Assembly: GCF_005233835.1 (NCBI RefSeq)
Contig: NZ_SZQA01000048.1
Location: 1-47,492 of the forward strand
DNA length: 47,492 nucleotides
Direction: 5' to 3'
Source of the DNA: Herbidospora galbida
GTDB lineage: Bacteria; Actinomycetota; Actinomycetes; Streptosporangiales; Streptosporangiaceae
In this document: piece by piece, positions 39,237 to 47,492 of the stretch
How positions within the stretch are numbered: position 1 is the stretch's first letter
Layout: each line of letters starts with the position of its first letter
Made by a program: the position numbers and the translations under genes
The notes under the pieces: model-generated
What the model was told of the DNA's origin: nothing
Seen by the model: only the letters and a program-made list of their open reading frames with translations
Databases searched by the model: none

Positions 39237-40720
39237 TGCACTCCTGACGGGGGGAAATCTGAGCGTTCGCCCAAAATCGTATCGGCGACCCGGCAGCCCG
39301 CCCCCGAGCACGCGTGCAGCGCGGCCAGCCGGCCCGACAGACCGGCGACCAGTGCCGGGTCGGCGGTGGCGGCCAGGTTGGTGAGCTGGTGCGGGTCGCT
39401 GATCATGTCGTACAGCTGGCGCTCGCCGGTGGCGTACTCGACGTAGGCGTGGGTCTCGGTGCGCAGCGCCCGGTAGGTGGGCGGGCAGCCGGGAGCGTAG
39501 TCGGGCTTGTCGAACTCCACCAGCACCGCGTCACGCCACGGCACCCGCCGGCCCTGCAGCAGCGGGACCAGCGACCGGCCCTCGACGAAGCCCGGCACCT
39601 GCGCGCCGGCCAGCTCGGCGAAGGTCGGGCCCAGGTCGACCGTCGAGCCGAGCGAGGTGTCGACCCGGCCGGCCTGCACCCCCGGCCCGCGCACGATCAT
39701 CGGGACCCGGATGTCCTCCTCGTAGGGCGTCGTCTTCCCCGACCGCAGGCGGTGCTGCCCCAGGTGGAAGCCGTTGTCCGAGCCGAAGAAGATGTAGGTG
39801 TCGTCGAGCTTCCCGGCCTGCTCCAGCGCCGAGACGACCGTGCCGACCAGGTCGTCGAGGCCCGCCGTGGAGCGCAGCCGGTCGCGGTACATCTGGTCGA
39901 TGTTGCGCTTGACCCGCTTCGACATGCGCCCGCGCTGCTGCACCCAGAGCGGCTCGGCCGACACGTCCTCCTGGTTGTAGGACGGGGTGCGCGGCGCCTT
40001 GACCCCCTCGAAGGCGTCGGCGTGGCGCGGCGCGTGGTTGGCCGGGCGGTGCGGCGCGGTCGGCGACAGGTAGAGGAAGAACGGGTCGCTGCGGCTGACG
40101 AACCCGGCGGCCTTCTGGGCCAGCACGTCGGTCAGATAGTCCTCCGGCTGCTCGCCGCGCTCGACGATGATGCCGTCGTCGTTGAGGGCGTAGCCGTACT
40201 CGCGGTAGAGGTTGGTGACCGGGACCGCCCATTCGTCCCAGCCCGGCGGGATGTAGGTGCGCGGCACCTCGGGGCTCGGATACTGGTTCAGGTACTTGCC
40301 GAACAGGGCCGTGCGGTAGCCCGCGGCCTTCATCCAGGTGCCGATCGTGCTCTCCTCCAGCGGCTTGAACCGGGGGAAGCCGCCGCTGGGGAAGCGGTTG
40401 CTGGTCACGCCGTGGCTGTGGATGTACTGCCCGCGCAGGATCGACGAGCGCGACGGGCAGCACCACGGGTTCGTCACGTAGAAGTGGGAGAACGTGGTCC
40501 CGCTTGCCGCCAGCCGGGAGATGTTGGGGAACCGGTGGAGGTCGGCCGTGTCGAGGTCGTCGGCGAGGATGAAGACGACGTTCGGAGGAGCCTTCACGGA
40601 CGCCTTCGCGGGCGCCTTCGGGTTCGACTTCGCCGTGGCCGGCGTGATGGTCAGCGGCGCCGCCAAGAGGGCCAAGGCGAGGCCGAAGGTGAGACTCCTC
40701 TTCAACATGAGGCAGATCAT
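39191..40720 (-). CDS. Secreted type I sulfatase
   Basis: About 509 residues. Signal peptide (SLTFGLALALLAAPLTITPATA) then an alkaline-phosphatase-superfamily sulfatase. Metal site ILADDLD; formylglycine motif CCPSR in NPWCCPSRSSILRGQY, where the first Cys of C-x-P-S-R is converted by a formylglycine-generating enzyme not seen here. The C-terminus has FFGSDNGFHLGQHRL. Possible starts are ATG 40750, 40720 or 40708, with no strong ribosome site. The end overlaps marR by 46 bases. It probably releases sulfate from extracellular sulfated glycans or esters. Confidence 0.9.
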   Translation of the reverse strand: MICLMLKRSLTFGLALALLAAPLTITPATAKSNPKAPAKASVKAPPNVVFILADDLDTADLHRFPNISRLAASGTTFSHFYVTNPWCCPSRSSILRGQYIHSHGVTSNRFPSGGFPRFKPLEESTIGTWMKAAGYRTALFGKYLNQYPSPEVPRTYIPPGWDEWAVPVTNLYREYGYALNDDGIIVERGEQPEDYLTDVLAQKAAGFVSRSDPFFLYLSPTAPHRPANHAPRHADAFEGVKAPRTPSYNQEDVSAEPLWVQQRGRMSKRVKRNIDQMYRDRLRSTAGLDDLVGTVVSALEQAGKLDDTYIFFGSDNGFHLGQHRLRSGKTTPYEEDIRVPMIVRGPGVQAGRVDTSLGSTVDLGPTFAELAGAQVPGFVEGRSLVPLLQGRRVPWRDAVLVEFDKPDYAPGCPPTYRALRTETHAYVEYATGERQLYDMISDPHQLTNLAATADPALVAGLSGRLAALHACSGAGCRVADTILGERSDFPPSGVQWIGPRPQNAPHVIG

Positions 40721-40913
40721 TGCCACTGTTACACCTGCGAAAACGTACATTTAGCAGCGGATCGTACACGTTACGTAGTTGATTCTCCCAACCGGTTGCA
40801 CCGTTCTAACGCCTCCGGGACAGTGACTCGTATGAGATCCGGGGGTTCACGTATTCGGCTGTTCACCCGTCGTTCCCTGTCCTGTTGCGATCGGCGGCTA
40901 CCGTGAGCCCGTC

Positions 40914-41906
40914 GTGAACGGGTCCATGGAGAGTTCTGCGAGTAATGGCGGTTCGTCCGTCGCGTGGGTCGAGTCCCCGCTTCAGCTGCTCTGCGTCATC
41001 GAGGCGCAGCACGCGGGTCTGCTCGGCGACGACGCCGTCGTCGTGCCGCGTTCGGGCCTGCCCGCGCTTCGGCTGACCCGCAACGAGATCTCCCGGCTCG
41101 CGCTGCCCGACGGGCTGAGCTTCGCCGAGCCGTCGGCGAAGATGCCCAAGCCCGGCCGGTCGTGGGCGGTCGGCGACGCCTTCTCCGGCCGCGTCCAGCT
41201 GAGCCTCCTGACCTCTCCGGTACGCCGGCTGCTGCTCGTCGACGACGGGCTGGCCACCATCCGGCTCCTCGAACTGCTCGCCGAGCGCCGCCCGCTGCTG
41301 CGCGCCCGCGCCGTGCCGGGCGCCGCGCGCACCGCCATGGGGACGGTCGCCGGGGTGCGGCTGCGCCGCCTGGCCCGCCGGGGCCGCCTCACCGTCTTCA
41401 CCGCGCTGCCGGTGCCCGACGACGTCGCCGACGCCGTCCGCGCCCTGGGCGCCGCCGTCGTCAAGCACGACTTCCCGTGGCTGCGCAGCCAGCCCGGGAG
41501 GCGTCCGCCGGCCGAGAAGACGGTCGTGCTGGGCACCTCGCTGGTGCGCAACGGGCTCATCCACCGCGAGGCCTACGTGAAGTGGCTGACCGGGCTCGAC
41601 GAGCCGGTCGCCTACTACCCGCACCGCCGCGAAGACCCCAAAGACCTCGACCGGGTCCGCCGCATCGACGGCGTCACGGTCTACGAGAGCGGCGCCCCCG
41701 CCGAGATGACGCTGCGCGACCTGCGGCCCGGTCAGCGGGTGCTGAGTCTGCCGTCGACGGCGGTCACTTCTCTCCGTATCCTGCTGCGGGCACGCGGCGT
41801 CTCGGTGGAGACGGTCGACGTGCCGGACGAATGGTGGACCGCCTCGGCGGGTCCGTCGCTCCGCTCCCACCTCCAGCTTTTCGCACACGAAAGAGTCGCT
41901 CCTTGA
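40914..41906 (+). CDS. Putative polysialyltransferase-like / GT52-like glycosyltransferase
   Basis: 330 residues from GTG 40914; an ATG at 40926 is also possible. The N-terminal AWVESPLQLLCVIEAQHAG resembles the opening of GT52 and alpha-2,8-polysialyltransferase-like proteins, and the later VVLGTSLVRNGLIHREAYVKWL and VAYYPHRREDPKDLDRV fit the same GT-B fold. It is probably involved in a sialic-acid-like or other acidic surface glycan, but no sugar synthase gene is nearby. It overlaps the next gene (TTGA). The assignment is moderate. Confidence 0.6.
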   Translation: MNGSMESSASNGGSSVAWVESPLQLLCVIEAQHAGLLGDDAVVVPRSGLPALRLTRNEISRLALPDGLSFAEPSAKMPKPGRSWAVGDAFSGRVQLSLLTSPVRRLLLVDDGLATIRLLELLAERRPLLRARAVPGAARTAMGTVAGVRLRRLARRGRLTVFTALPVPDDVADAVRALGAAVVKHDFPWLRSQPGRRPPAEKTVVLGTSLVRNGLIHREAYVKWLTGLDEPVAYYPHRREDPKDLDRVRRIDGVTVYESGAPAEMTLRDLRPGQRVLSLPSTAVTSLRILLRARGVSVETVDVPDEWWTASAGPSLRSHLQLFAHERVAP

Positions 41907-43102
41907 TCCGCGTTTTCGCCGTGGCCGATTCCGACTCCTACCTGAAATGGGCCGCGGGGCTCGTCGCAGGGGCGCCCGGCGACTGGAAGCTCGAACTCGC
42001 CGTGGTGCGCACCCCCATCGCGCCCTCGGAGTCGCAGATCGCCGCCGCCGTGAGCGGCACCCGCTTCCACGACGTGCCGACGCTGGGCGCGCGGGCGCTG
42101 CGCAAGGCCGCCGAGCGGTTCCGGCCCGACGTGATCCTGGTGTCGTGCACCGGCCCGGTCGTCGACGCGCTGGTCAGCGAGATCCTGGCCGGGCTGAAGC
42201 CGCGTCCCGTGTTCGTCACCGGCCTGCCGGGCATCTCGGTCCCGGCGACCGAGAAGGCCTGGATCTACCGCAGCGGCTGCGACCTGTTCATCCTCCACTC
42301 CGGCCGCGAGGTGCGGGAGTTCGGCGAGATCGCCCAGCGGCTCGGCGGCGGCGGCCAGGTGGCGCTGGCGCGGCTGCCCTACCTCGACCTGACCGGCCAC
42401 CCCTCGGCCGGCGAGACCCGCGACCGGGTCGTGTTCGCCACCCAGGCCAAGGTGCCGGTGAGGCGCGACGACCGCGAGAGCGTGCTGCTGGCGCTGAAGG
42501 CGCTCGCCGAGGCCCGGCCCGACCTGCGGGTGGTCGTCAAGCTGCGGGCCCGCGACGACGAACGCCAGACCCACAACGAGAAGCACCACTACGAGCGGCT
42601 CTGGAACACCATGGCCGCCGAAGGCCGGGTCCCGGCCGGCCTGCTGTCGTTCGAGGCCGGGCCGATGCACGAGCACCTGGCCCGCGCCCACGGGTTCGTC
42701 ACGGTCTCCTCGACGGCGGCGCTGGAGGCCATCGCCCAGGGCGTGCCGCTGCTCGTGCTGTCCGACTTCGGGGTCAGCGCCGAGATGATCAACCTGGTGT
42801 TCGAGGGCTCCGGCTCGCTCGGCACGCTCGACGACCTCGCCAAGGCCGACTTCCGCACCCCGACCCCCGAGTGGTGCGCGGCCAACTACTTCCACGAGGC
42901 CGCCCACAACGACTGGGCCCTGCGCACCCTCGCGCTCGTCGAGGCCGCCCGCGCGGGCACCCTGACGCCGTCGTCGTCGCTGCTCGACGGCCCCCAGCAC
43001 GCCGCCGCCCGCCGCCGCGCCCGGCTGCGCATCGAGGTGCCGCCCAAGGTGCTCCGCTACGGCTACCGCGCCAAGAAGAAGATCCGCAAGCTGCTCAAGT
43101 AA
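41903..43102 (+). CDS. DUF6716-type putative glycosyltransferase
   Basis: 399 residues from a TTG at 41903 that overlaps the previous stop. The N-terminus IRVFAVADSDSYLKWAAGLV and the body (FVTGLPGISVPATEKAWIYRSGCDLFILHS, VSSTAALEAIAQGVPLLVLSDFGV) match the actinobacterial DUF6716 putative glycosyltransferases. The second half looks like a GT-B donor domain with the HEHLARAHGFVTVSSTAALEA region. It ends with a very basic tail (RAKKKIRKLLK) that could bind membranes. With the preceding gene it probably forms a two-gene surface-glycan operon. Confidence 0.75.
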   Translation: MIRVFAVADSDSYLKWAAGLVAGAPGDWKLELAVVRTPIAPSESQIAAAVSGTRFHDVPTLGARALRKAAERFRPDVILVSCTGPVVDALVSEILAGLKPRPVFVTGLPGISVPATEKAWIYRSGCDLFILHSGREVREFGEIAQRLGGGGQVALARLPYLDLTGHPSAGETRDRVVFATQAKVPVRRDDRESVLLALKALAEARPDLRVVVKLRARDDERQTHNEKHHYERLWNTMAAEGRVPAGLLSFEAGPMHEHLARAHGFVTVSSTAALEAIAQGVPLLVLSDFGVSAEMINLVFEGSGSLGTLDDLAKADFRTPTPEWCAANYFHEAAHNDWALRTLALVEAARAGTLTPSSSLLDGPQHAAARRRARLRIEVPPKVLRYGYRAKKKIRKLLK

Positions 43103-43107
43103 CGAGC

Positions 43108-43141
43108 CCCCGTCACGGCGCGTGCGCATCCGTTGACGGGG
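43108..43141 (+). terminator. Possible terminator after the DUF6716 gene
   Basis: Inverted repeat CCCCGTCA (43108-43115) and TGACGGGG (43134-43141) with an 18-base loop and a following ATTTGTT. It is weaker than the other terminators in the window. Confidence 0.45.
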
Positions 43142-43193
43142 ATTTGTTCCGGATGACATCGATCGGCAACGGCCCGCTCATGCACTGAGGGGC

Positions 43194-44471
43194 ATGAGAG
43201 TCGACGGTTCGGCCCACCCCGTGGTCGTGATCGGCGGCGGCCAGGCCGGGTTGTCGATGAGCCACTGTCTGACCCGCCTGGGCGTCGGCCACGTCGTGCT
43301 GGAGCGTGGCCGGGTCGGTGAGTCGTGGCGCTCCCGGCGCTGGGACTCCTTCTGCCTGGTCACCCCGAACTGGCAGTGCGACCTGCCCGGATACCCCTAC
43401 GCGGGCGGCGATCCCGACGGCTTCATGGTCAGGGAGGAGATCGTCGCCTACCTGGAGGGGTACGCCGCCTCGTTCGCGCCGCCCGTCGCCGAACGCGTGA
43501 CGGCCACCCGGCTGACCGCCGTCGAGGGCGGGTTCGCCGTCGCCACCGACCGGGGCGTCGTCACCGCCGGGCAGGTGGTGGTCGCGACCGGGCCCTACCA
43601 GACGCCGGTGGTGCCCCGTCTGGCCGAGCGGCTCACCGTGCCGTCGCTGCACTCCGACGCCTACCGCGCCCCGGCCGATCTGCCCGACGGGCCGGTGCTC
43701 GTCGTCGGGAGCGGGCAGTCGGGCTGCCAGATCGCCGAAGACCTGTTCCTGGCGGGGCGGACCGTCCACCTCGCCGTCGGGACCGCGCCCCGGGTCGCCC
43801 GCCGCTACCGGGGGCGCGACGTGGTCGAGTGGCTCGACCTGATGGGCCACTACGACCGGCCGATCACCGAGTTCGACGACCCGGACGCGGTGCGGGCCCG
43901 CGCCAACCACTACGTGACCGGACGCGACGGCGGACGGGACATCGACCTGCGGGCCTTCGCCCTTCAGGGGATGCGCTTACACGGGCGGCTCACCGGGATC
44001 ACCGGGGGCGTTCTCGAGTTCGCCGACGACCTGGCGGCCAACCTCGACCACGCCGACGCGGTGTCGGAGGGCGTGAAGGACTCCGTGGACGCGTACATCG
44101 CCTCGAACGGGATCCCGGCCCCCGTCGAGGAGCGCTACGTCCCGGTCTGGCGGCCGCCGGCGGGTACCTCGACGGTCCGCGCCGAGGAGATCGCCTCGGT
44201 CGTCTGGTGTACGGGCTTCCGCCGCGACCACTCGTGGATCAGGGTCCCCGTGTTCGACGGGACCGGCTACCCCGCCCACACGCGCGGGGTGACGCGCTGG
44301 CCCGGTCTCTACTTCCTCGGCCTGCCCTGGCAGCACACGTGGGGCTCCGGCCGCATCGTGGGGGTCGGCCGCGACGCCGAGCACCTCGCCGGGCACATCT
44401 CCGCCCACCTCGCCGGGCGGGCTCCTTCGGCCTCCGGTTACCACGTCCACCCCGAGTTATTGGGGACGTGA
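43194..44471 (+). CDS. MSMEG_0569-family flavin-dependent oxidoreductase (Nit1C-like cluster)
   Basis: 425 residues. FAD motif VVVIGGGQAGLSMSHCL at the N-terminus, NAD(P) motif VLVVGSGQSGCQIAEDL near 165, and the flavin-monooxygenase-like WRSRRWDSFCLVTPNW. It is of the family found in the conserved nitrilase (Nit1C) clusters of actinobacteria, proteobacteria and cyanobacteria, linked to cyanide or nitrile nitrogen use. A short AGGGG sits two bases before ATG 43194. Its stop overlaps the next ATG, and it is the first gene of a tight five-gene run to the window edge. Confidence 0.85.
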   Translation: MRVDGSAHPVVVIGGGQAGLSMSHCLTRLGVGHVVLERGRVGESWRSRRWDSFCLVTPNWQCDLPGYPYAGGDPDGFMVREEIVAYLEGYAASFAPPVAERVTATRLTAVEGGFAVATDRGVVTAGQVVVATGPYQTPVVPRLAERLTVPSLHSDAYRAPADLPDGPVLVVGSGQSGCQIAEDLFLAGRTVHLAVGTAPRVARRYRGRDVVEWLDLMGHYDRPITEFDDPDAVRARANHYVTGRDGGRDIDLRAFALQGMRLHGRLTGITGGVLEFADDLAANLDHADAVSEGVKDSVDAYIASNGIPAPVEERYVPVWRPPAGTSTVRAEEIASVVWCTGFRRDHSWIRVPVFDGTGYPAHTRGVTRWPGLYFLGLPWQHTWGSGRIVGVGRDAEHLAGHISAHLAGRAPSASGYHVHPELLGT

Positions 44472-45286
44472 TGATCCGAGACGCCCATCGCCACCTGGGG
44501 ATCCTGCCCGCCCACCCCTTCTACGGCGGGCCGCCGGTCCGGCCCGACGTCGGCGCCCGCGCCACCATCGCCGAGCTCCTGCGCGACCTCGACCGCGAGG
44601 GCACCGAGCGGGCGCTGGTGATCCCCAACTACGGCGTGCCCGACCCGGCCGTCGCCTTCTCCTTCAACGACCTCTGCGTCGAGGCCGCCGTCCGCGACGA
44701 CCGCATCCGGGCCGGGCTGTGGGTCTCGCCGCTGCCCGCCGACGAGGCGCGCACGCTGGCCGCGCTCGCCCTCGCCAGCGAACCCGGAGTCCGGGCGCTG
44801 AAACTGAGCTTCCTGCTCGGCGGACGCCCCGCAGACCCCTCCTGCCGGGCGCTGCTCGACCGCATCTTCACCGTCGCCCGCGACGGGGATCTGGTCGTGC
44901 ACGTCCACACCTCGCCCGGGGCCGCCTCCGACGTCGACGAGATCGCCCACCTGGTCGAGCGGTACGGCGACGCCGTCGCCATCCACCTCGTCCACTTCGG
45001 CGGCGGCGCGTCGGGCCACATCAAGCTCGCCGGGTCGCGGTTCTTCGACTGGATCGCGGCCGGCAAGCGCGTCTACACCGACCTCTCCTGGGCCATCGGG
45101 TTCGCCCCGCGCTGGCTGGCCCAGGAGATCGACCGGCGCGGCCTCGGCCACGACCGGCTGCTGTTCGCCAGCGACGAACCCTGGGGCGACCACCCCGGGG
45201 AGCACGCCCGGCTCAGCGCCGCCGTGGGGGACGGCGAGCTGGCCCGGCTGGTCTTCCACGACACCTTCGAAAAACTTTATGGATAG
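44471..45286 (+). CDS. Amidohydrolase (amidohydrolase_2 / ACMSD-like)
   Basis: 271 residues, TIM-barrel metal-dependent hydrolase. Metal ligands are expected at His6 and His8 (DAHRHLG), further His in VVHVHTSP and HLVHFGGG, and the Asp of FASDEPWGDHPGEH. The ATG overlaps the oxidoreductase stop (TGATG) with GGGG upstream. Amidohydrolases are not a fixed member of the Nit1C cluster as I know it. It occupies the cluster while no nitrilase is seen between the next two genes, so it may replace or feed the nitrilase step (inference). Confidence 0.82.
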   Translation: MIRDAHRHLGILPAHPFYGGPPVRPDVGARATIAELLRDLDREGTERALVIPNYGVPDPAVAFSFNDLCVEAAVRDDRIRAGLWVSPLPADEARTLAALALASEPGVRALKLSFLLGGRPADPSCRALLDRIFTVARDGDLVVHVHTSPGAASDVDEIAHLVERYGDAVAIHLVHFGGGASGHIKLAGSRFFDWIAAGKRVYTDLSWAIGFAPRWLAQEIDRRGLGHDRLLFASDEPWGDHPGEHARLSAAVGDGELARLVFHDTFEKLYG

Positions 45287-45311
45287 CTGCCCTCAAGACA
45301 GGAGCCCGGAA

Positions 45312-45824
45312 ATGACCGAACTGACCGAGCTGGAGCAGGCCAGCCTCACCGAGATCCCCCACCCGTCGCTGCCCGACGGGTCGAGCCTCTACGGCGAGAC
45401 GAAGGTCTTCCCCGACTACAAGGCCGAGGACGGCGAGACGTACTTCACGCTGGTGCACGGCATCGCGCACGAGTCGTCGGTCAGCTTCGTGGCGATCCTC
45501 CAGGCGACCCGGGCGCTCCGGAAGGGCTTCGAGTCGGCCATCTACTTCTACGGGCCAGGATCTTTGAACTGCCTGGCCACCCGCGGCTTCCCCACGACCG
45601 GCAACTCGGCGTTCCCCGGCGAGCACAACATCAACAACTCGCTGAAGACGTTCATCGCCGAGGGCGGCAAGGTGTTCTGCTGCCGGTTCGGGCTGTCACT
45701 GCACGGCGCGCGCGAGGAGGACCTCATCGAGGGGGTCATCCCGACGCACCCGCTCGACGTGCAGGACGCGCTGATCCATTACTCCCGCAAGGGCGCCGTC
45801 ATCAACTCGACGTACATGTTCTGA
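45312..45824 (+). CDS. MSMEG_0572 / Sll0783 family nitrogen-starvation protein
   Basis: 170 residues from ATG 45312 with AGGAG upstream. It is close along its whole length to the Sll0783/MSMEG_0572 family (FYGPGSLNCLATRGFPTTGNSAFPGEHNINNSL; FCCRFGLSLHGAREEDLIEGVIPTHPLDVQD), which is induced by nitrogen starvation in cyanobacteria and is always found with the radical SAM and GNAT proteins of this cluster. The fold resembles DsrE-like proteins; its biochemical role is unknown. It overlaps the radical SAM gene by one base. Confidence 0.9.
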   Translation: MTELTELEQASLTEIPHPSLPDGSSLYGETKVFPDYKAEDGETYFTLVHGIAHESSVSFVAILQATRALRKGFESAIYFYGPGSLNCLATRGFPTTGNSAFPGEHNINNSLKTFIAEGGKVFCCRFGLSLHGAREEDLIEGVIPTHPLDVQDALIHYSRKGAVINSTYMF

Positions 45825-46882
45825 TGGCCGACCGCGTCTCGACCCGCGTCGACGTGGCCATCCGGGGGGTCCGGCTCGACGCGCCCGTACGGCGGACCGG
45901 AGGCGCCGGTCCGTCGGACGACGGGCACCTGCTCGTCGACGGCGCCAACGCGGCGCTGCCCCTCGACCCCGCCAGCCCCTACGTCGTCCGCGACGGGCGG
46001 CTCTACCTCGGCGGCACCGACATGGGCGTGGCCGTCCGGGCCGTCCGCCGGCCCCGGTTCTACGACCTGACCACGGCCGACGGGGTGCCCTACGAGAAGA
46101 TCGCCAAGCTCCACGGGGCCGACGTGCTGGCCACGACCGTGGTGCAGACCTGCGTGCGGTACGCCGAGGAGGAGCGCTGCCGGTTCTGCGCCGTGGAGGA
46201 GTCCCTGGCCTCCGGCGCGACCGTGGCGGCCAAGACGCCCGCGCAACTCGCCGAGGTGGCCGCCGCGGCGGTCCGGCTCGACGGAGTGCGGCAGATGGTC
46301 ATGACGACCGGGACCACGTCGGGCCCCGACCGGGGGGCGAAGGTGCTGGCGCGGTCGGTCCGGGCCGTCCTCGCGGCGGTGCCGGAGCTGCCGGTCCAGG
46401 TGCAGTGCGAGCCGCCCGCCGACCTGGCCTGGATCGCGGAGCTGAAGCGGGCCGGGGCGCACGCGATCGGGATCCACGTCGAGTCGCTCGACGACGCGGT
46501 CCGGCGGCGGTGGACGCCCGGCAAGGCCCGCACGCCGCTCGCCGACTACTGGGCCGCCTGGGACGAGGCGGTCCGTGTCTTCGGCCGCAACCGGGTCTCC
46601 ACCTACCTGCTGATCGGGCTGGGGGAGTCGGCGGACGAACTCGTCGCGGGCGCCTCCGAGCTGATCGCGCGCGGCGTCTACCCCTTCGTGGTGCCCTACC
46701 GGCCGCTCGCCGGGACGCTGGGGCGGCGCGACGGCGTACCGGCGCCGTCGGGAGAGCTGGTCGGGGACGTGACCGAACGCGTGGCCGCGATGCTGCGCGG
46801 CGCCGGGATGACCGGCGCCGAGCAGGGCGCCGGATGCGCGGCCTGCGGCGCGTGCAGCGCCCTGGCGACGGCGGGCGGGTGA
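45824..46882 (+). CDS. MSMEG_0568-family radical SAM protein
   Basis: 352 residues. The candidate 4Fe-4S/SAM site is Cys110, Cys119, Cys122 (CVRYAEEERCRFC), a CX8CX2C spacing instead of the common CX3CX2C. Motifs of the radical SAM barrel follow (VMTTGTTSGPDRG, IGIHVESLDDAVRRRW, STYLLIGLGES). A C-terminal CAACGAC (Cys338, 341, 344) could hold an auxiliary cluster. In the Nit1C cluster this protein follows the nitrilase; here it follows the Sll0783-like gene directly. Its reaction is not established. Confidence 0.9.
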   Translation: MADRVSTRVDVAIRGVRLDAPVRRTGGAGPSDDGHLLVDGANAALPLDPASPYVVRDGRLYLGGTDMGVAVRAVRRPRFYDLTTADGVPYEKIAKLHGADVLATTVVQTCVRYAEEERCRFCAVEESLASGATVAAKTPAQLAEVAAAAVRLDGVRQMVMTTGTTSGPDRGAKVLARSVRAVLAAVPELPVQVQCEPPADLAWIAELKRAGAHAIGIHVESLDDAVRRRWTPGKARTPLADYWAAWDEAVRVFGRNRVSTYLLIGLGESADELVAGASELIARGVYPFVVPYRPLAGTLGRRDGVPAPSGELVGDVTERVAAMLRGAGMTGAEQGAGCAACGACSALATAGG

Positions 46883-47492
46883 CCGGCGTGACCGGCGTGG
46901 CATCGGTCTGCGACGTCCTGCTCACCGGCTCGCCCGGGCCCGCCGCCGCGCGCCCGCTCGACGTGCCCGCGCTGCTCGGGGCCGGGCTGATCGGGCGCGA
47001 ACCCGCCCGGTTCGTCGTCGAGGCGACCGCCGACCGCGGCTGCCTGTACGCCTACCGGCTGCTCCGCCGGCGGGTCTTCGTCGAGGAACAGGGCCTGTTC
47101 GAGGACGACGACCTGGACCACCGCGACGAGGATCCGCGCACCGTCGTCCTGGTGGCCCGCGACGCCGCCGGGGTCGTTTTGGGCGGGGTGCGGCTCGGGC
47201 CGGAGGACGACGGGCCCGACATCGGCTGGTGGCGCGGCTCGCGGCTGGTCGTCGACCCGGCGCTGCGCGGGGCTCCCGGGGTGGGGCCCGCGCTGGTCCG
47301 GGCGGCGTGCGCGTTCGCCGAAGAGGCCGGCGTGCTGCGCTTCGAGGCCGACGTGCAGGAGCGGGCCGTCCCGCTGTTCACCCGGCTCGGGTGGCGGCCG
47401 GTCCGGGCCCTGCGCGTGGCCGGGCGGCCCCACCACACGATGCGGTGGCCCATCGGGCGGCTGGCCCGCGCCGCCGCCGGGAAGGCCGCGCT
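46879..47492 (+). CDS. MSMEG_0567 / Sll0786 family N-acetyltransferase (partial)
   Basis: GTG at 46879 overlaps the radical SAM stop; about 204 residues are present and the right edge cuts the gene. GNAT fold: YRLLRRRVFVEEQGLFEDDDLDHRDEDPRTVVLVARD, the acetyl-CoA loop in GAPGVGPALVRAACAFAEEAG, and RLGWRPV. This is the usual next gene after the radical SAM protein in the nitrogen-starvation/Nit1C cluster. The full family protein often continues with further domains or is followed by an AIR-synthase-like gene, both outside the window. Confidence 0.88.
   Translation, partial: MTGVTGVASVCDVLLTGSPGPAAARPLDVPALLGAGLIGREPARFVVEATADRGCLYAYRLLRRRVFVEEQGLFEDDDLDHRDEDPRTVVLVARDAAGVVLGGVRLGPEDDGPDIGWWRGSRLVVDPALRGAPGVGPALVRAACAFAEEAGVLRFEADVQERAVPLFTRLGWRPVRALRVAGRPHHTMRWPIGRLARAAAGKAA

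Overview
The window is very GC-rich, uses GTG and TTG starts freely and is packed with short overlaps. Its gene content (SigK/RskA, a CebR-type cello-oligosaccharide locus, class II DAHP synthase, MSMEG_05xx families) points to a filamentous actinomycete, probably Streptosporangiales or a close relative. The genus is inference. I see no tRNA, rRNA, CRISPR array or insertion sequence.

Layout. 1-4014 (minus) holds a cydA-cydB-cydD-cydC operon for cytochrome bd oxidase and its assembly exporter, with unusually small CydA and CydB and a divergent PadR gene. 4.4-11.1 kb is mixed housekeeping: a permease-prefix membrane protein, a pentapeptide-repeat protein, a tiny Cys-rich ORF, thioredoxin, DAHP synthase, a flavin monooxygenase and sigK-rskA. 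11.1-15.4 kb is one very large membrane protein carrying two different P-loop NTPase domains (NACHT-like, then KAP-like). 15.6-31.4 kb is a biosynthetic locus. Its minus-strand core, in transcription order, is NRPS (C-A-PCP-TE fused to an MFS exporter), discrete carrier protein, GT4, E1alpha, E1beta and E2, each joined to the next by a 4-base ATGA overlap. A GH1 beta-glucosidase, an aldose epimerase and an APH-fold kinase follow. A second glycosyltransferase and a SyrP/clavaminate-synthase-like oxygenase diverge from the NRPS. 32.1-37.8 kb is cebEFG-bglC-cebR. 38.1-40.7 kb has a nitroreductase, a MarR regulator and a sulfatase. 40.9-43.1 kb has two surface-glycan glycosyltransferases. 43.2 kb to the end is a Nit1C-like (Sll0783 / MSMEG_0567-0569) cluster that runs off the window.

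The main result is a link between the sugar locus and the peptide locus. Perfect copies of the CebR operator TGGGAGCGCTCCCA lie upstream of cebE (two copies), of the epimerase-kinase pair, and of the NRPS operon. This predicts that cello-oligosaccharides induce the peptide pathway, as CebR does for thaxtomin in Streptomyces scabies. The assembly line is unusual in itself: its thioesterase has Cys in place of the nucleophilic Ser, its hand-read adenylation code is Asn-like, a hydroxylase gene sits beside it, and a 2-oxoacid dehydrogenase trio plus a free carrier protein are coupled to it. I infer an N-acylated, glycosylated beta-hydroxy-amino-acid product, possibly a beta-lactone, but the sequence does not prove this.
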